This document shows, piece after piece, positions 45,871-58,100 of a DNA stretch of 64,000 nucleotides. The first letter of the stretch is position 1, and every line of letters starts with the position of its first letter. The notes beneath the pieces are model-generated. The model saw only the letters and a list, made by a program, of their open reading frames with translations, searched no databases and was not told where the DNA came from. The translations under genes were made by a program, and so were the position numbers. The DNA comes from Nipponacmea schrenckii (Eukaryota; Mollusca; Gastropoda; Lottiidae), in the NCBI GenBank assembly GCA_030562195.1, contig CM060200.1, forward strand, positions 5,084,001-5,148,000, given 5' to 3'.

Positions 45871-46440
45871 ATGCCGCGACTTACAGCCCCTGAACGGGAA
45901 TGTGCCATTGGCATGCTTCAAAATGGCGCCGGCATCAGCGGGAAAATTACCAGACGACATCACTGCGCACACACAACGATCGCAAGACTCCATGAAAGGT
46001 TTCTACAAACGGGGAGCACTCGGGACCGTCTGATCGGACTGGATCATGTCCGAGACCGAACGCTACCAGCGACTAGAACGGCTGCTCAAGTCCAAGGACG
46101 ACGTGGATTCATTCACCCCAACACCGTAAGGAACGAGCATCAGGCCTGCGTGCACGACGTCCTTATTTCGGCCCCATATTGAAGGATCGTTAGGGCACAC
46201 ACTGCAAGGGTGTCCAGGCAGTAGCTTGCACAACAGAACATCCCCGTGCTTCAGTGGCCAGCTCTCCCCTATCGAGCATTTATGGGATGAAATTGGACGA
46301 CGTCTTTCACGTCGACGCCAGATGGACAACATCCGGGAACTTGAGATTGCCCTTGTTCAGGAGTGGAATGCTATCCCTAAAGAACACTGTCCATTTAGTA
46401 AACTTTTGATCGACTTGGAAGATCATTTATTTGACATGTG
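45871..46440 (+). pseudogene. Tc1-like transposase relic with internal deletion
   Basis: The start gives MPRLTAPERECAIGMLQNGA and ARLHERFLQTGSTRDR, the Tc1 N-terminal helix-turn-helix. A TAAQVQGRRGFIHPNTVRN-like segment follows in the same frame. After a break, a second frame gives GQLSPIEHLWDEIGRRL and EWNAIPKEH, the C-terminal DDE end (third acidic residue in the NPIEH-WD-- motif region). Tc1 transposases are about 340 residues; only about 190 codons remain and the central catalytic part is deleted. Dead copy. Confidence 0.8.
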
Positions 46441-47174
46441 ACTACGTGAAGATGTATAAAGGGAGAGCTGTATACAAAACAGGCGATCTAGATATAGACT
46501 AATCATCCCTCATTGACCAGAAATAAGGGATAATTTAAAGGCTAAAATTTAAAAATTCTAGTGCTTTCTTGTAGGAAAATTCAGTGCAATTTACCCTTGA
46601 TACATGGTTTTAACTACAATAAATATCTAGGACCCATTGTCCTTTATTCTTTTCTGAAGTCCACACATGGAATAAATTAGTAATTTGACATACAAGAACA
46701 TATTTAAACCATAGTTTTAAAGATAAAGCTGCAACTGTTTGTAAAAACACAGTATACCTCCATGACAACATTGATTATACCTTTATAGAAAATACTAGTT
46801 TAATATTTGTCTTAGTCTTGACGATATACAATGTTATTTCATGAAAAGAAATTATATTTACCTTTCCTAATATCTATATGCCAACGATTATATCCAGGTC
46901 TCAGATAAGCAGAGCAGCTAAAAACCCTCTTGCGAGAATGGCATATTTTATTCGCAATAAGACCAATTCACATTTGAATTAATACGTTCACCCTGGGAAA
47001 AATGAATTTTGCATGCTTTATAATTATAAAGATACCCCTTTGCTCACACAAAACAGCAGGTAATAGGCCTCGATCCACTTGGCTTACCCACTGAATTGAA
47101 ACACTGTTATATACAAGACGATGAAGTGTGCATTATTTCACTGTTTCATCATAAAAGTTCACAGTGACACTCCA

Positions 47175-47528
47175 AAGCAGCGATCGCTTGGTGAGGTAAG
47201 TGCTCGCTTGCTAACCTGAAGATCCAATCCCGGCAAAAATCTAGATGAACCTTTGCATTTTTTTACCCGATTTCCTTTTGTCCGTGATGCAGGTCGGTAG
47301 AGCCAACATGTCCAGCGTCTAGTCGTTCGGTTGAGACAAAAAACCAAGGCCCCGAGTGTAACAGGCACGTTAAAGATTTCCGCTACAATAGGAACTCACA
47401 AAATGAGTGGACTAATGTCGCGGTCCTGGTAAAATTTCCCCCATTACACACTGCATGGCGTTTGTCGTCATCATTAGCCAATTAGGTGCAAAATAGTACG
47501 TAAAGCTCCATTCATTTCATTTCATTTC
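47175..47528 (+). repeat. tRNA-derived SINE
   Basis: Decayed tRNA-like head (A-box region ggtgaggtaagtgctcgctt, B-box-like gatccaatccc), then the family core (gtgatgcaggt, cagcgtctag, gttcgg) and the 3' end cgtaaagctccattcatttc with (atttc)n. The flanks ccaaagcag and ccaaaggcag may be the target duplication. Confidence 0.7.
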
Positions 47529-47898
47529 CAAAGGCAGTGCAGACAGGCATTTACCTATAATGAATGAAGGTGGAGAGATGTAATTAAGTTAGGATGAGAT
47601 AGTCCTAAAGAGGTAGAAATCGGGAAATGCACCGCATTTACAAAATAATATTGGTTAAGGTTGGTGCTTGGTACTTTTCGAATCTAGAAAAATGTGTCAG
47701 TGTGAAGTATGACGTGTCACAGTAAACTGGAAATGAGTTGATGAAACAAAGGTTAATTTGGTGTACAAAAACTATAGACAAAATGATATAATTGCTGAAA
47801 TGGAAATGTCAAGAGCTATCACATGTTTGTTCGTGCAAAATTAAATGTTGATTCACTTTTCGTGAATCATCATTTTAGACGCGATTCTCAGCGACACC

Positions 47899-50800
47899 AT
47901 GTCAAGACTTGGAGCATTGGGAATATTGCTCTTCAATTTAGCCATATTTCAGGTAAGACATCAATTTATTTTTTGACTATAAATTACTGAACAGAGAAAA
48001 TCAGTGGCGATGGACAACAACAAGAAGCAGAAGAACCTTCAATGATTTTATAATAAGGTTGAACAGTATTTTCAGAAGTGATGTTTCTGTAACCTTTCAG
48101 TTTATATATCCAACGCCTATTCAACGACGAAAACGCAAGGTCAAGATAATAAAAGAGACGTTATATGTTGAGTTAGAAAGATCAAATGGAAAGTCTAGAT
48201 ATGTTTTGTAATCATATGCTTTAGACGGGATATTAATATAATTAGACATGATTTTATCTCATATTAAGTAAAAAAATATCGAATGCCAAATCGCCATTTT
48301 AATATTTTCAGGTGGTGATAGAAGGTGTTTCTATAAGAAATATCGACATACTTTCATCAAGAGACCTTAGACATGTAATTGTTTTCATTATTATTTATTA
48401 TGTTTGTGAATTGGAATAACAGCTGCAAAATAGGTTCCAAAATATCGTCTACTCTGAAAATCATTTCAAAAGAAAATTATTCTGTTTGCATAAATAAGTT
48501 TCAAAAAGACAATAAATATCCATGATTAGATCGTCATCAGTAATTAGTCATTTCAAGACAATTAATACCATATTAAATGTGATATACCGATTCACATAAT
48601 AAACATATTCGGCAATCAAATGTACCATATACTACTTTTGAAATGATATTGGTATAACATTAATCTTTACCGCAGGGTTTATAACCACAAGATCTAGATA
48701 AGAGGAGGGAAAATATCTGAAAAACCTAATATGACCAGATTAAATTATGCAAAATTGAATCCAGCTTCAGAATGGTGTGCTAAAACATTTGCATGTTGCT
48801 TATTAATTGTAAACATACCCTTTTGCTCAACAAACCATCATGTACTGGGCATCAATCCACTTGACTTGGTCTGCTTTATTGCTACACTGATTCACATACA
48901 AAAAATATTCGTTAAATTCGATTGCTGATGAGAGTGTTACAAAGTATACAGACACTGTTGCTGATAAGCTAAAAATTTCCCGTTCCTGAGACCTTGGTAT
49001 GATCGCTCTAGGGATAATGAATCTGTCACTTTAAGAGGCTCGGTGATACTTAAATTATTCGACCTACCATAATTATGTGGGTATATTGTATTGTAGATGA
49101 ATGATGTGTATGATACATTAAATAAAAATAATGTGTGGAACAGGATGGAGACCTGGCAGAGACCAATAAGTCCACAGGTTAGTTTATTTGACTTCTTTTA
49201 CCACTTTTTTTTTTTGACCATGGGAGTTTTAGGTATTAATGTGATTTCTGCAATTGCCGAACTTCCGAACACTAAGCAACTGAATCAAATTCAAGTAATT
49301 ACCAATGATCTCATAACTAACTGCACATTATCGATATACGTTACCTATTCGTGCAAAGATATGTATTTATAACTTGGTGGTAAAACAGCAACAGAAAGTT
49401 GTATCACCACGAAAGATGTTGAGTTTTTAGTAGCTTTCAGACAACGTAAACATCTATTTATATAAAAATAACATTTGTCTCTCCAGCAAGAAGTATCTCA
49501 AGTTAAGGATTTACCCGAGGTAAGCAAGCTGAAAATATACTTTGTTCTTCGATCAAGACATTCTTTGGTTCGATCACAGAAACAACATATATCAGTTGAC
49601 GGAAATGATCAGCATTAGCTCGGCGGGCATTGCATACAAAATTTTTCTTAGACAACCTACCTAATCAGACAGGGTGCGTTTGCCTGGTACCACTTTACAG
49701 CTAGGTTAGTTGTTAACATCCGTTTTAAAGAATCCACGTTGCTTTAGTTCATATATTACATGTAGGCCGATATCTAGTCATTTTTTGATCTACTTATATA
49801 AAACTCCAATATTAGAAAACCTTTGTTGGGTATCTGGCGAAGCTGGAAAGGTCGTTTTATTGAAAATGAGTTCGTAAACTCAACAACCTCTTCAAGTGAG
49901 AACACTTGGCATATTGTTAATTTGGCCCTATTTATTAAGTTGCTAAATAATTTCATATTGTTGATTAGGCATTGGATGTGTTGGAATTGAATGAATTTTA
50001 TGGAAAAGTTTATAATGATAACGAGAAAAACTGTGAAATTTTGGTCCTTGATTTTAATGCTACTTTTGAGGTATCTGTGCTCTCTGTTGGACTGCATCAT
50101 GTTAAATCATACATCGATATGGTGGAAAATAAGTGTGGTAAGTGTAATTATAAAACAAATAACTTGAAGGATGTCTTGCTGAAAGTGTTAACTGTTAACT
50201 ATTCCCAGAATATACAACACTTCGATGATTTTATATCATATCTGTGCTGTTTAATAATAATATAAGGGGCTTAAGAAGATATAATTTAATTTAACTATTT
50301 AGTTTTTGGGGGTTTTTTCGACGTTGGGTATTTGGTTTGAACCAAATAAAGGTTACGATTTCGTGGGTTGATCAGTTTATCTTTTTATCATACAGGTTTA
50401 GGCATTTGCTTCATTCACGAACATAAAGGTACCCAACACCGACTAATAGTCGTCCAGAATAAAAACTATATCCAAGCGTCCGTGGTTCCGCTTGTCGTGT
50501 TTTCAATGATTCCAAGTCTGAAGGACACCATCAACATTGAACTGCATCCTCCTGGAAGACAACCTCGACCCACTGAAAATAGTTCCAATACCTCATCTTA
50601 CAACACTCCAGCATATACAATCCAATACGAGCAAACAGAGGACCTTGTTTTTGATACAGCAACTTCTCCCAGTTCGGTCGACATCGTCACTCGTGTAACA
50701 ACAAACGATGGTAACGTTTTAGATTCCAGTATGTCAGCTTATATGGAGACTGGTACTGATTATACACCACGAATTCTTACCCAAGTTAATCCTTTGCGTG

Positions 50801-51903
50801 AAAAACATGGTGTTTTCAATACTCGGGTTGACTTAACCGATGTTGATGGTAACAATGGAGTTTTGACGACGAATATGATCCTGAATTCCCGAGGAAACCC
50901 ATTGGGATTGTCAATATACATTAACATCAAACGTCTTTATATGATTCACCCAAACTCTGTTTCACATTCACAGCCGTTAGAGATGATGACCATGTTGTAT
51001 GGGAAAGAAGAGTATAATGTTACAGAAGGTGATGTTCTTGAATTTGGGTCGTTGGTTTACAATCAAGAACCACCATCTTTAACTTGGCAAAAGAATTCTG
51101 CTAGTGGATGGAAGCCGATCTCTGGATTTGAGCTGAATACATTTCCCTATAAATACATCACTGCTACAATGGCCAAATCTTTCTCTATCAGTGCAGAAGA
51201 TTCTGGAGAATACATGGTACAGGCTACATCTGGTGGTATAACAAAGAACGTCACCTATAAACTGAATATTTTTGAAGAACATGTAGAGATAGAGTCCGAG
51301 AGAAGAGAAAGAGGAAACTCGGTAAGTCAATGCTTTAATCATCGATTCTAAAAATATTACGTTTCATTCTGTCTGTCCTTCAGGTGTATTGTCGGATGTC
51401 GGCTGCGAGGCGACTGTCATATCCCAGGAGTAATTATAAGTTTCTCACAATTCGTTACTGTTTTTATCCAAATGCAGTACATGACAGTTGACACATTTTG
51501 AAATGAAATTGTTAACTTATTTAGAAAACAATTTTTTTAAATAAATTCATGACTAATCATATATTTCTGTTTTTGTTCATTTTTGCAGTTGGTATTTATC
51601 TGTAAGAGTAAAGGGAGACCTCGACCATCCATTGAATTCTTAGAAACCAACCATTTTGCGGTACCGAAATTCATACAACGACCAGAGGTGGTATTGACGA
51701 GTAATGATATTTTTGAGATTGGTCCTTTGGACACATCTGGAGAGTTGACAACCAGACAGATTACCATCAACAGTTTCCCGAATCCAACTGAATCTGGTCA
51801 AGGTTCATTTGCCGTTAAGTGTATTTCAAATAATGGTTATGAAACTGACTCCGAATATTTGTACATCTATGAGTATGAAATGAATTCTGTAAATATGAAA
51901 TAG
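47899..51903 (+). CDS. Secreted protein with Ig-like domains
   Basis: Seven exons can be joined without frame error: 47899-47952, 48312-48374, 49097-49177, 49487-49519, 49969-50137, 50396-51321 and 51589-51903 (about 546 residues). Exon 1 encodes MSRLGALGILLFNLAIFQ, a signal peptide. The N-terminal 300 residues match no family I recognise. Residues about 337-430 look Ig-like (LTWQK, then ISAEDSGEYMVQA), but the two canonical cysteine positions hold non-cysteine residues. Residues about 443-540 form a second Ig-like domain with cysteines (LVFICKSKG ... SFAVKCISNNGYE). No membrane anchor follows; the stop is at 51901. The small exons 2-4 are supported only by splice sites and phase. An immune or adhesion role is inference. 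Confidence 0.65.
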
Positions 51904-52102
51904 TTGATCAAGATTTAAAGCATGCATTGAAGTGGCATGTGTTTTGTATAATATACCTCTAGCTGGAATTAGATTTCAGAACCCGATTGAAAATATTAAA
52001 CGCGAGGCTTATGCCCCCTGAGAATATAGGTAAGCTTCGTACCATGTCCAGTTTTGCTGGTCAACGTTAAAATCTTAGAAGATAGAAGCACAGCTGATGT
52101 AA

Positions 52103-52375
52103 AACCCAATCGGATGTAAGCATACACACTGAGTATACAACCTGCAATAGTACCCTGTGCTTAGGTCTTTCAGCACCCATTGGCTACCTGTTAACCCAAT
52201 CGGATGTAAGCCGACACACTGAGTATACACGCTGCAATAGTACCCTGTGCTTAGGCCTTTCAGCACCCATTGGCTACCTGTTAACACAATCGGATGTAAG
52301 CATACACACTGAGTATACACGCTGCAATAGTACCCTGTTCTTAGGTCTTTCAGCACCCATTGGCTACCTGTTAAC
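52103..52375. repeat. 90-bp tandem repeat (3 copies)
   Basis: Three near-identical 90-bp units, starting aatcggatgtaagc near 52108, 52198 and 52288 and ending cattggctacctgttaac. The open frame on the minus strand is a by-product of the period. Confidence 0.9.
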
Positions 52376-52589
52376 ACATCATCTGATACGGTAGGCTACA
52401 CTGGGTTTAACACAAGAAGTCTTTTCTGCTCTCTGGGATCAAAGTTGTATTGCACATTTGCTCTTTCTTTTTTGATAGACTAGGGTCATTTTTTCATTAC
52501 AAGACACTTTTTGCAATTGATAATTCAGTTAAAAGTTTTATAGCACAACAATCTTAGATTATGTTTTCTTAGTTTGATGGCAAACTTAG

Positions 52590-52750
52590 ACTGGGTCTCA
52601 GTTTATATGCCACAGCTTATGACATGGGTCTACGTTTTTATATCACACTGGGTGTTCGTTTTAATTCAAAGTAATAATTTCTTCTTTTGCATTACAATGG
52701 TCCTCACATTGGGTCTCTATAACAATATGTTTTACTTCTATAGTGGATTA
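52590..52750. repeat. Degenerate gggtctNcgttttata-type phrases
   Basis: Phrases such as ctgggtctcagtttatatg, atgggtctacgttttatat and ctgggtgttcgttttaatt recur irregularly and resemble the arm repeat of the foldback element at 17565-19621. Possible decayed relic. Confidence 0.35.
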
Positions 52751-52872
52751 ACCATAAGTTGTTTGTGATCGAATTTAGCCACTGTTATAGGCTGATTTCT
52801 AACAAATTTGGAGAAAACTAGGATGAGATAACAAAGGATGAGATAACAAAAGCTTTCTCACAATTTAATTTG

Positions 52873-54766
52873 TCAACCATTAGAAATTGGTAGCATATCA
52901 GAATTATTAGTTAAAGTAGGCATACTGCTTACTTGAGAAGCTCGCAGTCCAAGAGTGGTAGTCTTTATCTTCCAGTTATTTTCAAATCTAGGATCACGAA
53001 TTATTCCAAAAAGTTCTTGAAATGTTCCTAAACAATTACTCTCTTTATGAATTGTGCCACATACAGATATCATAACTAGACCATGAGGATCTTTCTGATA
53101 TTTCACACCTTCAGAACTTACATTTGGATTAAAATAAAGAAATTCTTCTTTCATAAAAGCAAGAAATCTTTGGCAAACAATGTCACAGCCTACAAACTCC
53201 TCCATATCATTAGTTTGGTTTGTCTTTAAAATAAGTTGAGAATCATTCCAGAAATGTTGAGGACCAAAATCCTCTGGAACTTGATTCAAATATGGATTTT
53301 GTGAGTTTAACATTTTATAAAACCATGTTACAAATGTTTCTGCTAATGCCTGATCTTGTCGATTTATCAAAGAAGTAGATGCAACATCCGTTTGACAATC
53401 TAAGGGACATAAGTCAGTTCTAGAAACTGTCACAGAATTTACATTATTAAAAGCAGCAGTATTACAATTATAATTTACATTTCTTCTATCACCCTGTGTA
53501 TCAGAATCATAAGAGGCCATCGATGAACTTTGGACAGAATAATGGCTACCATATTCAGAATTAGAGTCAGTATCTTCAAGCTTAAATAAAGATATTAAAT
53601 ATCATTATAAACTAAAAGGATAATCAATAGTCATAATCAATTAACAGATTTTAGCTCTGCAAAAGTGATACAGATACCTGGAATCAAGCTATAAAAGCGG
53701 GTAGTTTGCTTAATATAATACATAGGGAAAATATTGTTGTGTGTCCCCCCCCCCCCAGAAACCTGTGTCACCGTCTCAAACCACATACACATACCATATC
53801 ACAAGAAAACACTTACATTTAATAAAGATGAGGTTGTGTCTAAATTATGATCAGAAGACCAATAATCCAGTATTTTATCTATCAGACGAGATTTATCAAG
53901 GCTTGGTGACACTACAACCTTACAATCATATAAATATTGAAACAAAATATCTCTGTTTATTTTCTTTCTTTTTAATAAATCTCTTGATGAATCACTGTAT
54001 GAAATTATAACTTTAATCGCTTCTGAAATAAAAAAAACAATAATCTTGACAATAATTTCATTTGACAGAATGGCATCACCAAAAGATGTGCAGTTTGTCC
54101 ATACCAAAAGTTATTAAAACGAATTAGATTCGAGAGCCATGACAAATGTGATTAGAGAGAAATAAAGGAAATTTTTTAACAAGGATATCAACTTAGGTTC
54201 ACAGTTAAAGATTCTTTAAATTTATACCAGCTGAGCTGGTCCCAACTTCTTGGCATTAATCAAGATTCTCACTCAGATTTTCATATATGCAGATCATGAT
54301 CAGTACCGTACCCACTTAATTTTAACTACAAAGTAATATTGGTTGGAATTCCAATTTCTTTCATTCAACATACCGCATTACCGGTAATACTAATAATTAC
54401 ATGAAGGGCATCATAGCAATGCAAATTAATCTAGATCTAGCCTAGGCCTACTCTTCCTTGATAATTATAAGTGTTTTATGTTTTTAAAAATGCAATTAGT
54501 TTGCCACACTCGGTTTTGCTTTAGTTTTAGTTGTTAGAACGGCATTTGGCTATTTGCCACTAATTGTAAATATCTCTTGCCACATTTCATTTAGACGGTT
54601 GAATTTAAAAGTGAAACTAAAAGTAGGATAATTTAGCCTACTTACCAGTTTCCCCTTCGACAGCAATTTTACGATTAGTTACAGTGTCTTTTAAAGACAT
54701 TAAGTCATCTTTCGATAACTTTTTTAAAATTGATTCAAAACCTTTAATCTCCTCTTTTCTTAACAT
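52873..54766 (-). CDS. C3orf38: C3orf38 homologue
   Basis: Three exons: 54646-54766, 53817-54022 and 52873-53580, joined at phases 1 and 0, giving about 344 residues (human about 329). Exon 1 (MLRKEEIKGFESILKKLSKD, then DTVTNRK) and exon 2 (YSDSSRDLLKRKKINRDILF) match the N-terminal helical part. Exon 3 carries the conserved C-terminal domain: WFYKMLNSQNPYL, FGPQHFWNDSQL, FMKEEFLYFNPNV, DPHGLVMISVCGTIH, CLGTFQELFGIIRDP and NNWKIK. The family is a single-copy animal protein of poorly known function. The middle is acidic and S/N-rich and poorly conserved. It is divergent from NOL6, 405 bp between start codons. Confidence 0.93.
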
Positions 54767-55171
54767 CGTAAATAATATAATTATGAAACAACTATAGCAG
54801 TAAGTTGAATAGAGGATTAGAATAGAGACATAATGATTAGAGACTATTGTCCTGCTCGCGACGATGTTCTACTTCCGGATTCTTACAACTTCGTAACTGT
54901 CTTAATCATTGGAACACGAAAGGCATTCGTTTCATTAACAATAATAAATGATAAATATCAAAACACTCTAAACTAAATACTAGAATTCAATTTTATTATT
55001 GGCAACATAAGGAAATTAGTTACGTTACACATGAACATTTTGTACATAATGGTTACGGTATAGAGCCATGCCGGGGTCAATATAAATATCAGAAACTACA
55101 CGTGGTTTTGTTTATGTTTTAATCTGTCCTAAAATTGTCCAATTATTACTACTGCTTTGATTTTGAAGAGA
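54767..55171. promoter_or_regulatory. Probable divergent promoter C3orf38/NOL6
   Basis: The starts of two conserved genes on opposite strands lie 405 bp apart here, so both promoters should be in this interval. No TATA box is evident; the position of the NOL6 start is itself tentative. Confidence 0.5.
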
Positions 55172-58100
55172 ATGGGAATCAAACGCCAACATACAGAGGT
55201 TCAAGAAGCTTATTTTACTTTCAACCATTATATAACTCAGTTATAGGCCTATATTTTTTTTTTAGTAGATCTACCTAATGATTATTGTTGATATAATTAT
55301 GCCAATGCTGCTCAGACAATGACTGGAATAGTGAGTTCAGAAGTGAATATATTTGGTGTTTCTGACTCTATTCTAGTCAATTACTATTAAAGTATCTATA
55401 AAATCAGATGCAGGAATAGAGGCAGATGTGTTCACAATACTGTTGACACGGACAGATTTATTCCATCATATTGACAAATTTGTTGCCGTTTTGACATGTT
55501 AGTTACCGTTTTAACTGGATACCATTGACACATGTCACATGCCCAATACCAATACAGATTTCAGCTGATGGAAGACAGGCCTGTTGTTAAGGTGGGGCCC
55601 ACAGCGGTCGGATCCCAGCTAGTGAAAAGATTCAAGCCCCACCAATTGTCCTTTCTCTAAACATTCTGCACTTCAGAGTAGGATAAATCTCAAACACTGA
55701 ACAATTTGGTGGGGATTTCGTGCACCTCAGAGTACTCAGACATACATTCTATGAGCTTCTATATTTTTAATTTTCTTGGGAAGGATGAGACCTCAGGATG
55801 ATAATTATAGACCCAGACACCAATTCAATCCTGGAGATGGGACTGATGGAAGGGGTACCGGTATGTCAAATTCTAGACTGGTTACCTTCTGGCCATAATA
55901 AGAAATAGTTGAATTTATTCATATGAAATAAAACGATAATCTGAATAACATACATACATATATTAACAGTACCGTTATATTTTCTATAGGTTGAACATGG
56001 TGAAGAAGGTGATGATGAAATAGAAGATGATGAAGATATTTTAGCTAATTTATCTGCTGCTCATCAAAGGGAAGTAACTGGTGAACCAGCTAAGAAATTG
56101 ACTAAAAAGGAACGAGAAAAATTGTATAAAGAACCTACGGTTGAGGAACTTAAACAAATGAAAGAGACAGAAAATCTGTTTCATTCAAACCTATTCCGAC
56201 TTCAGGTACTAAAAAAGAATTTTTTCCAATCATTAGATTGATGTGTTTACCCATTAAAGGGATAATAGGTGTTAGAATACACTCGTCCTACGGCTTATAT
56301 TTGTGTTTCATATTGACTATTAGTTAAATAAGTATGCATCCAGCACTTTATCAATTTTTAAAATGCGACAATTAAAATATATTCAGAATTAAAAAAAAAA
56401 GTGAGCCAGCAACGATTCCATCTAGTTTGAGAATAAAATCGTCGGGGAAATCAACACTAAAACATCCTTGTGCAAGCATGCGATGGCAATCATTCTTCAG
56501 TGTATACAAACAAATATTATGATTAATTTTCGATGAATATTTTGTCAGTGTTAGAGACTTCATTCAAAATCATATCAATTGCTTTTACTCGGTTTTCCAT
56601 GAATTTATATATCATTAGTGTCTGATTATGTTAAGGTCAATTCAAGAGTAGAGGTCAAGGAAGCATGAAAATCCACATGTTAGAGTTACTTCCCTTTATA
56701 ATTACATTTTGAAAATCGCTTAATGGATGTATTAAGCGTTTTAACATAAACTCCTTGATTTTGTGGATTTATCGGATTATATAGGGGTTTTGATGTATAG
56801 TTATGACACCAGGTAAGTCCACTGATGAATATGTTATTGGCCAAGTTTGACTGAAATTAAAATTTTATGTTCCTTATAACAGCTATTATCCCTTTAACCC
56901 TTTAACCATTGACTTGCTAAAACTCTAGATAGTATTGATGTATTGTTAAAGCTTTTAAATTGTGCACATTAATCTTCGAAATACACATAATGTAGAATTA
57001 TGTTATAAGAGGCAGTGATTCCAATATATGTTATTCTATATATTTCAGATTAGTGAAGTATTAAAAGAAGTTACATTGAAAGATAAACACAAGAAGTACA
57101 CACATAACCTGGTAAATAGATTGAAAGAAATAATATTAGATATTCCAGCAAGTGAACAGATTGGGGTATGTTTTTTCGCCTGTCTTTCAGATTATTTAGA
57201 TTGATAGATGTAGTATTATTTGCATTCCATGATTCGTATCCCTGACCTTTAAAACAATGATCTGTAAGGATTTCAAAGTTTGGTTGGATTGCCAGGAAAG
57301 TGTAGAAACAATACAGCTCAGTAAATGAGGACATTATCAACGAGTTTTCATAACAGAAAATATACGTTCATTTGATTCAGCTTTGGATATAGGAATGATA
57401 TAAGAAAGTACAGTACATTGGGACAATTGTGTAACAAAAATATATTCTTATAATTCATGATTTGTAGTTAAAGGATACAAAATGGTTTTTAAAACAAAAA
57501 GTGAAAGTACCAATACATCAACCAGATGATGATAGTAAAGGCCAGTTTCAGTACCTGCCTCCAAGTTCTATTTCTGTTGTTGGTAGTTATTCTACTAATA
57601 CAGTAGTAAAGCCACATTCTGTCATTGATTTACTTGTAGAAATGCCAAAGGTAATGAAATCCTATACAATATTTGTATTTCACAAATTTTGGAATATGAA
57701 ATCTTTCTGAACAGTTTTTATGCATTTTCAGTGGGAGTGGATATTTCATATTGAACCACTGTGGAATCAGTCCATGTTCTAATCATTGAAGAGAAAAGGC
57801 ACAATGATTTATCTGATATCTCTGTTTATAAATTATGTATGTTCAGCAAAACTTTATCAGATTTTTCACCCTAGAATTCAAATTGACTTATGTGCAGAAA
57901 TTTGTCTGGTTTGAAATTTGAGAATACAGAATAATAAAAACTCTGTTCTTTGAACATTTTTGTTTTGTAGTCTTATCATGTCTTTATATTTATTTTTCCT
58001 TTGTAGTCTAGTATTTGCTTTAAAATTTGGAAAGTAAATGTTAACTTTAATTAAAAGTCTTTTCGAAGTTAATTGATAGTTAATTATATTTTTAGGGGTG

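Noticed and set aside
52075..52377. Cys-rich ORF (TGYYCSVYTQCVCLHPIG repeats)
   Set aside because: Frame of a 90-bp tandem repeat with no start context or splice signals.
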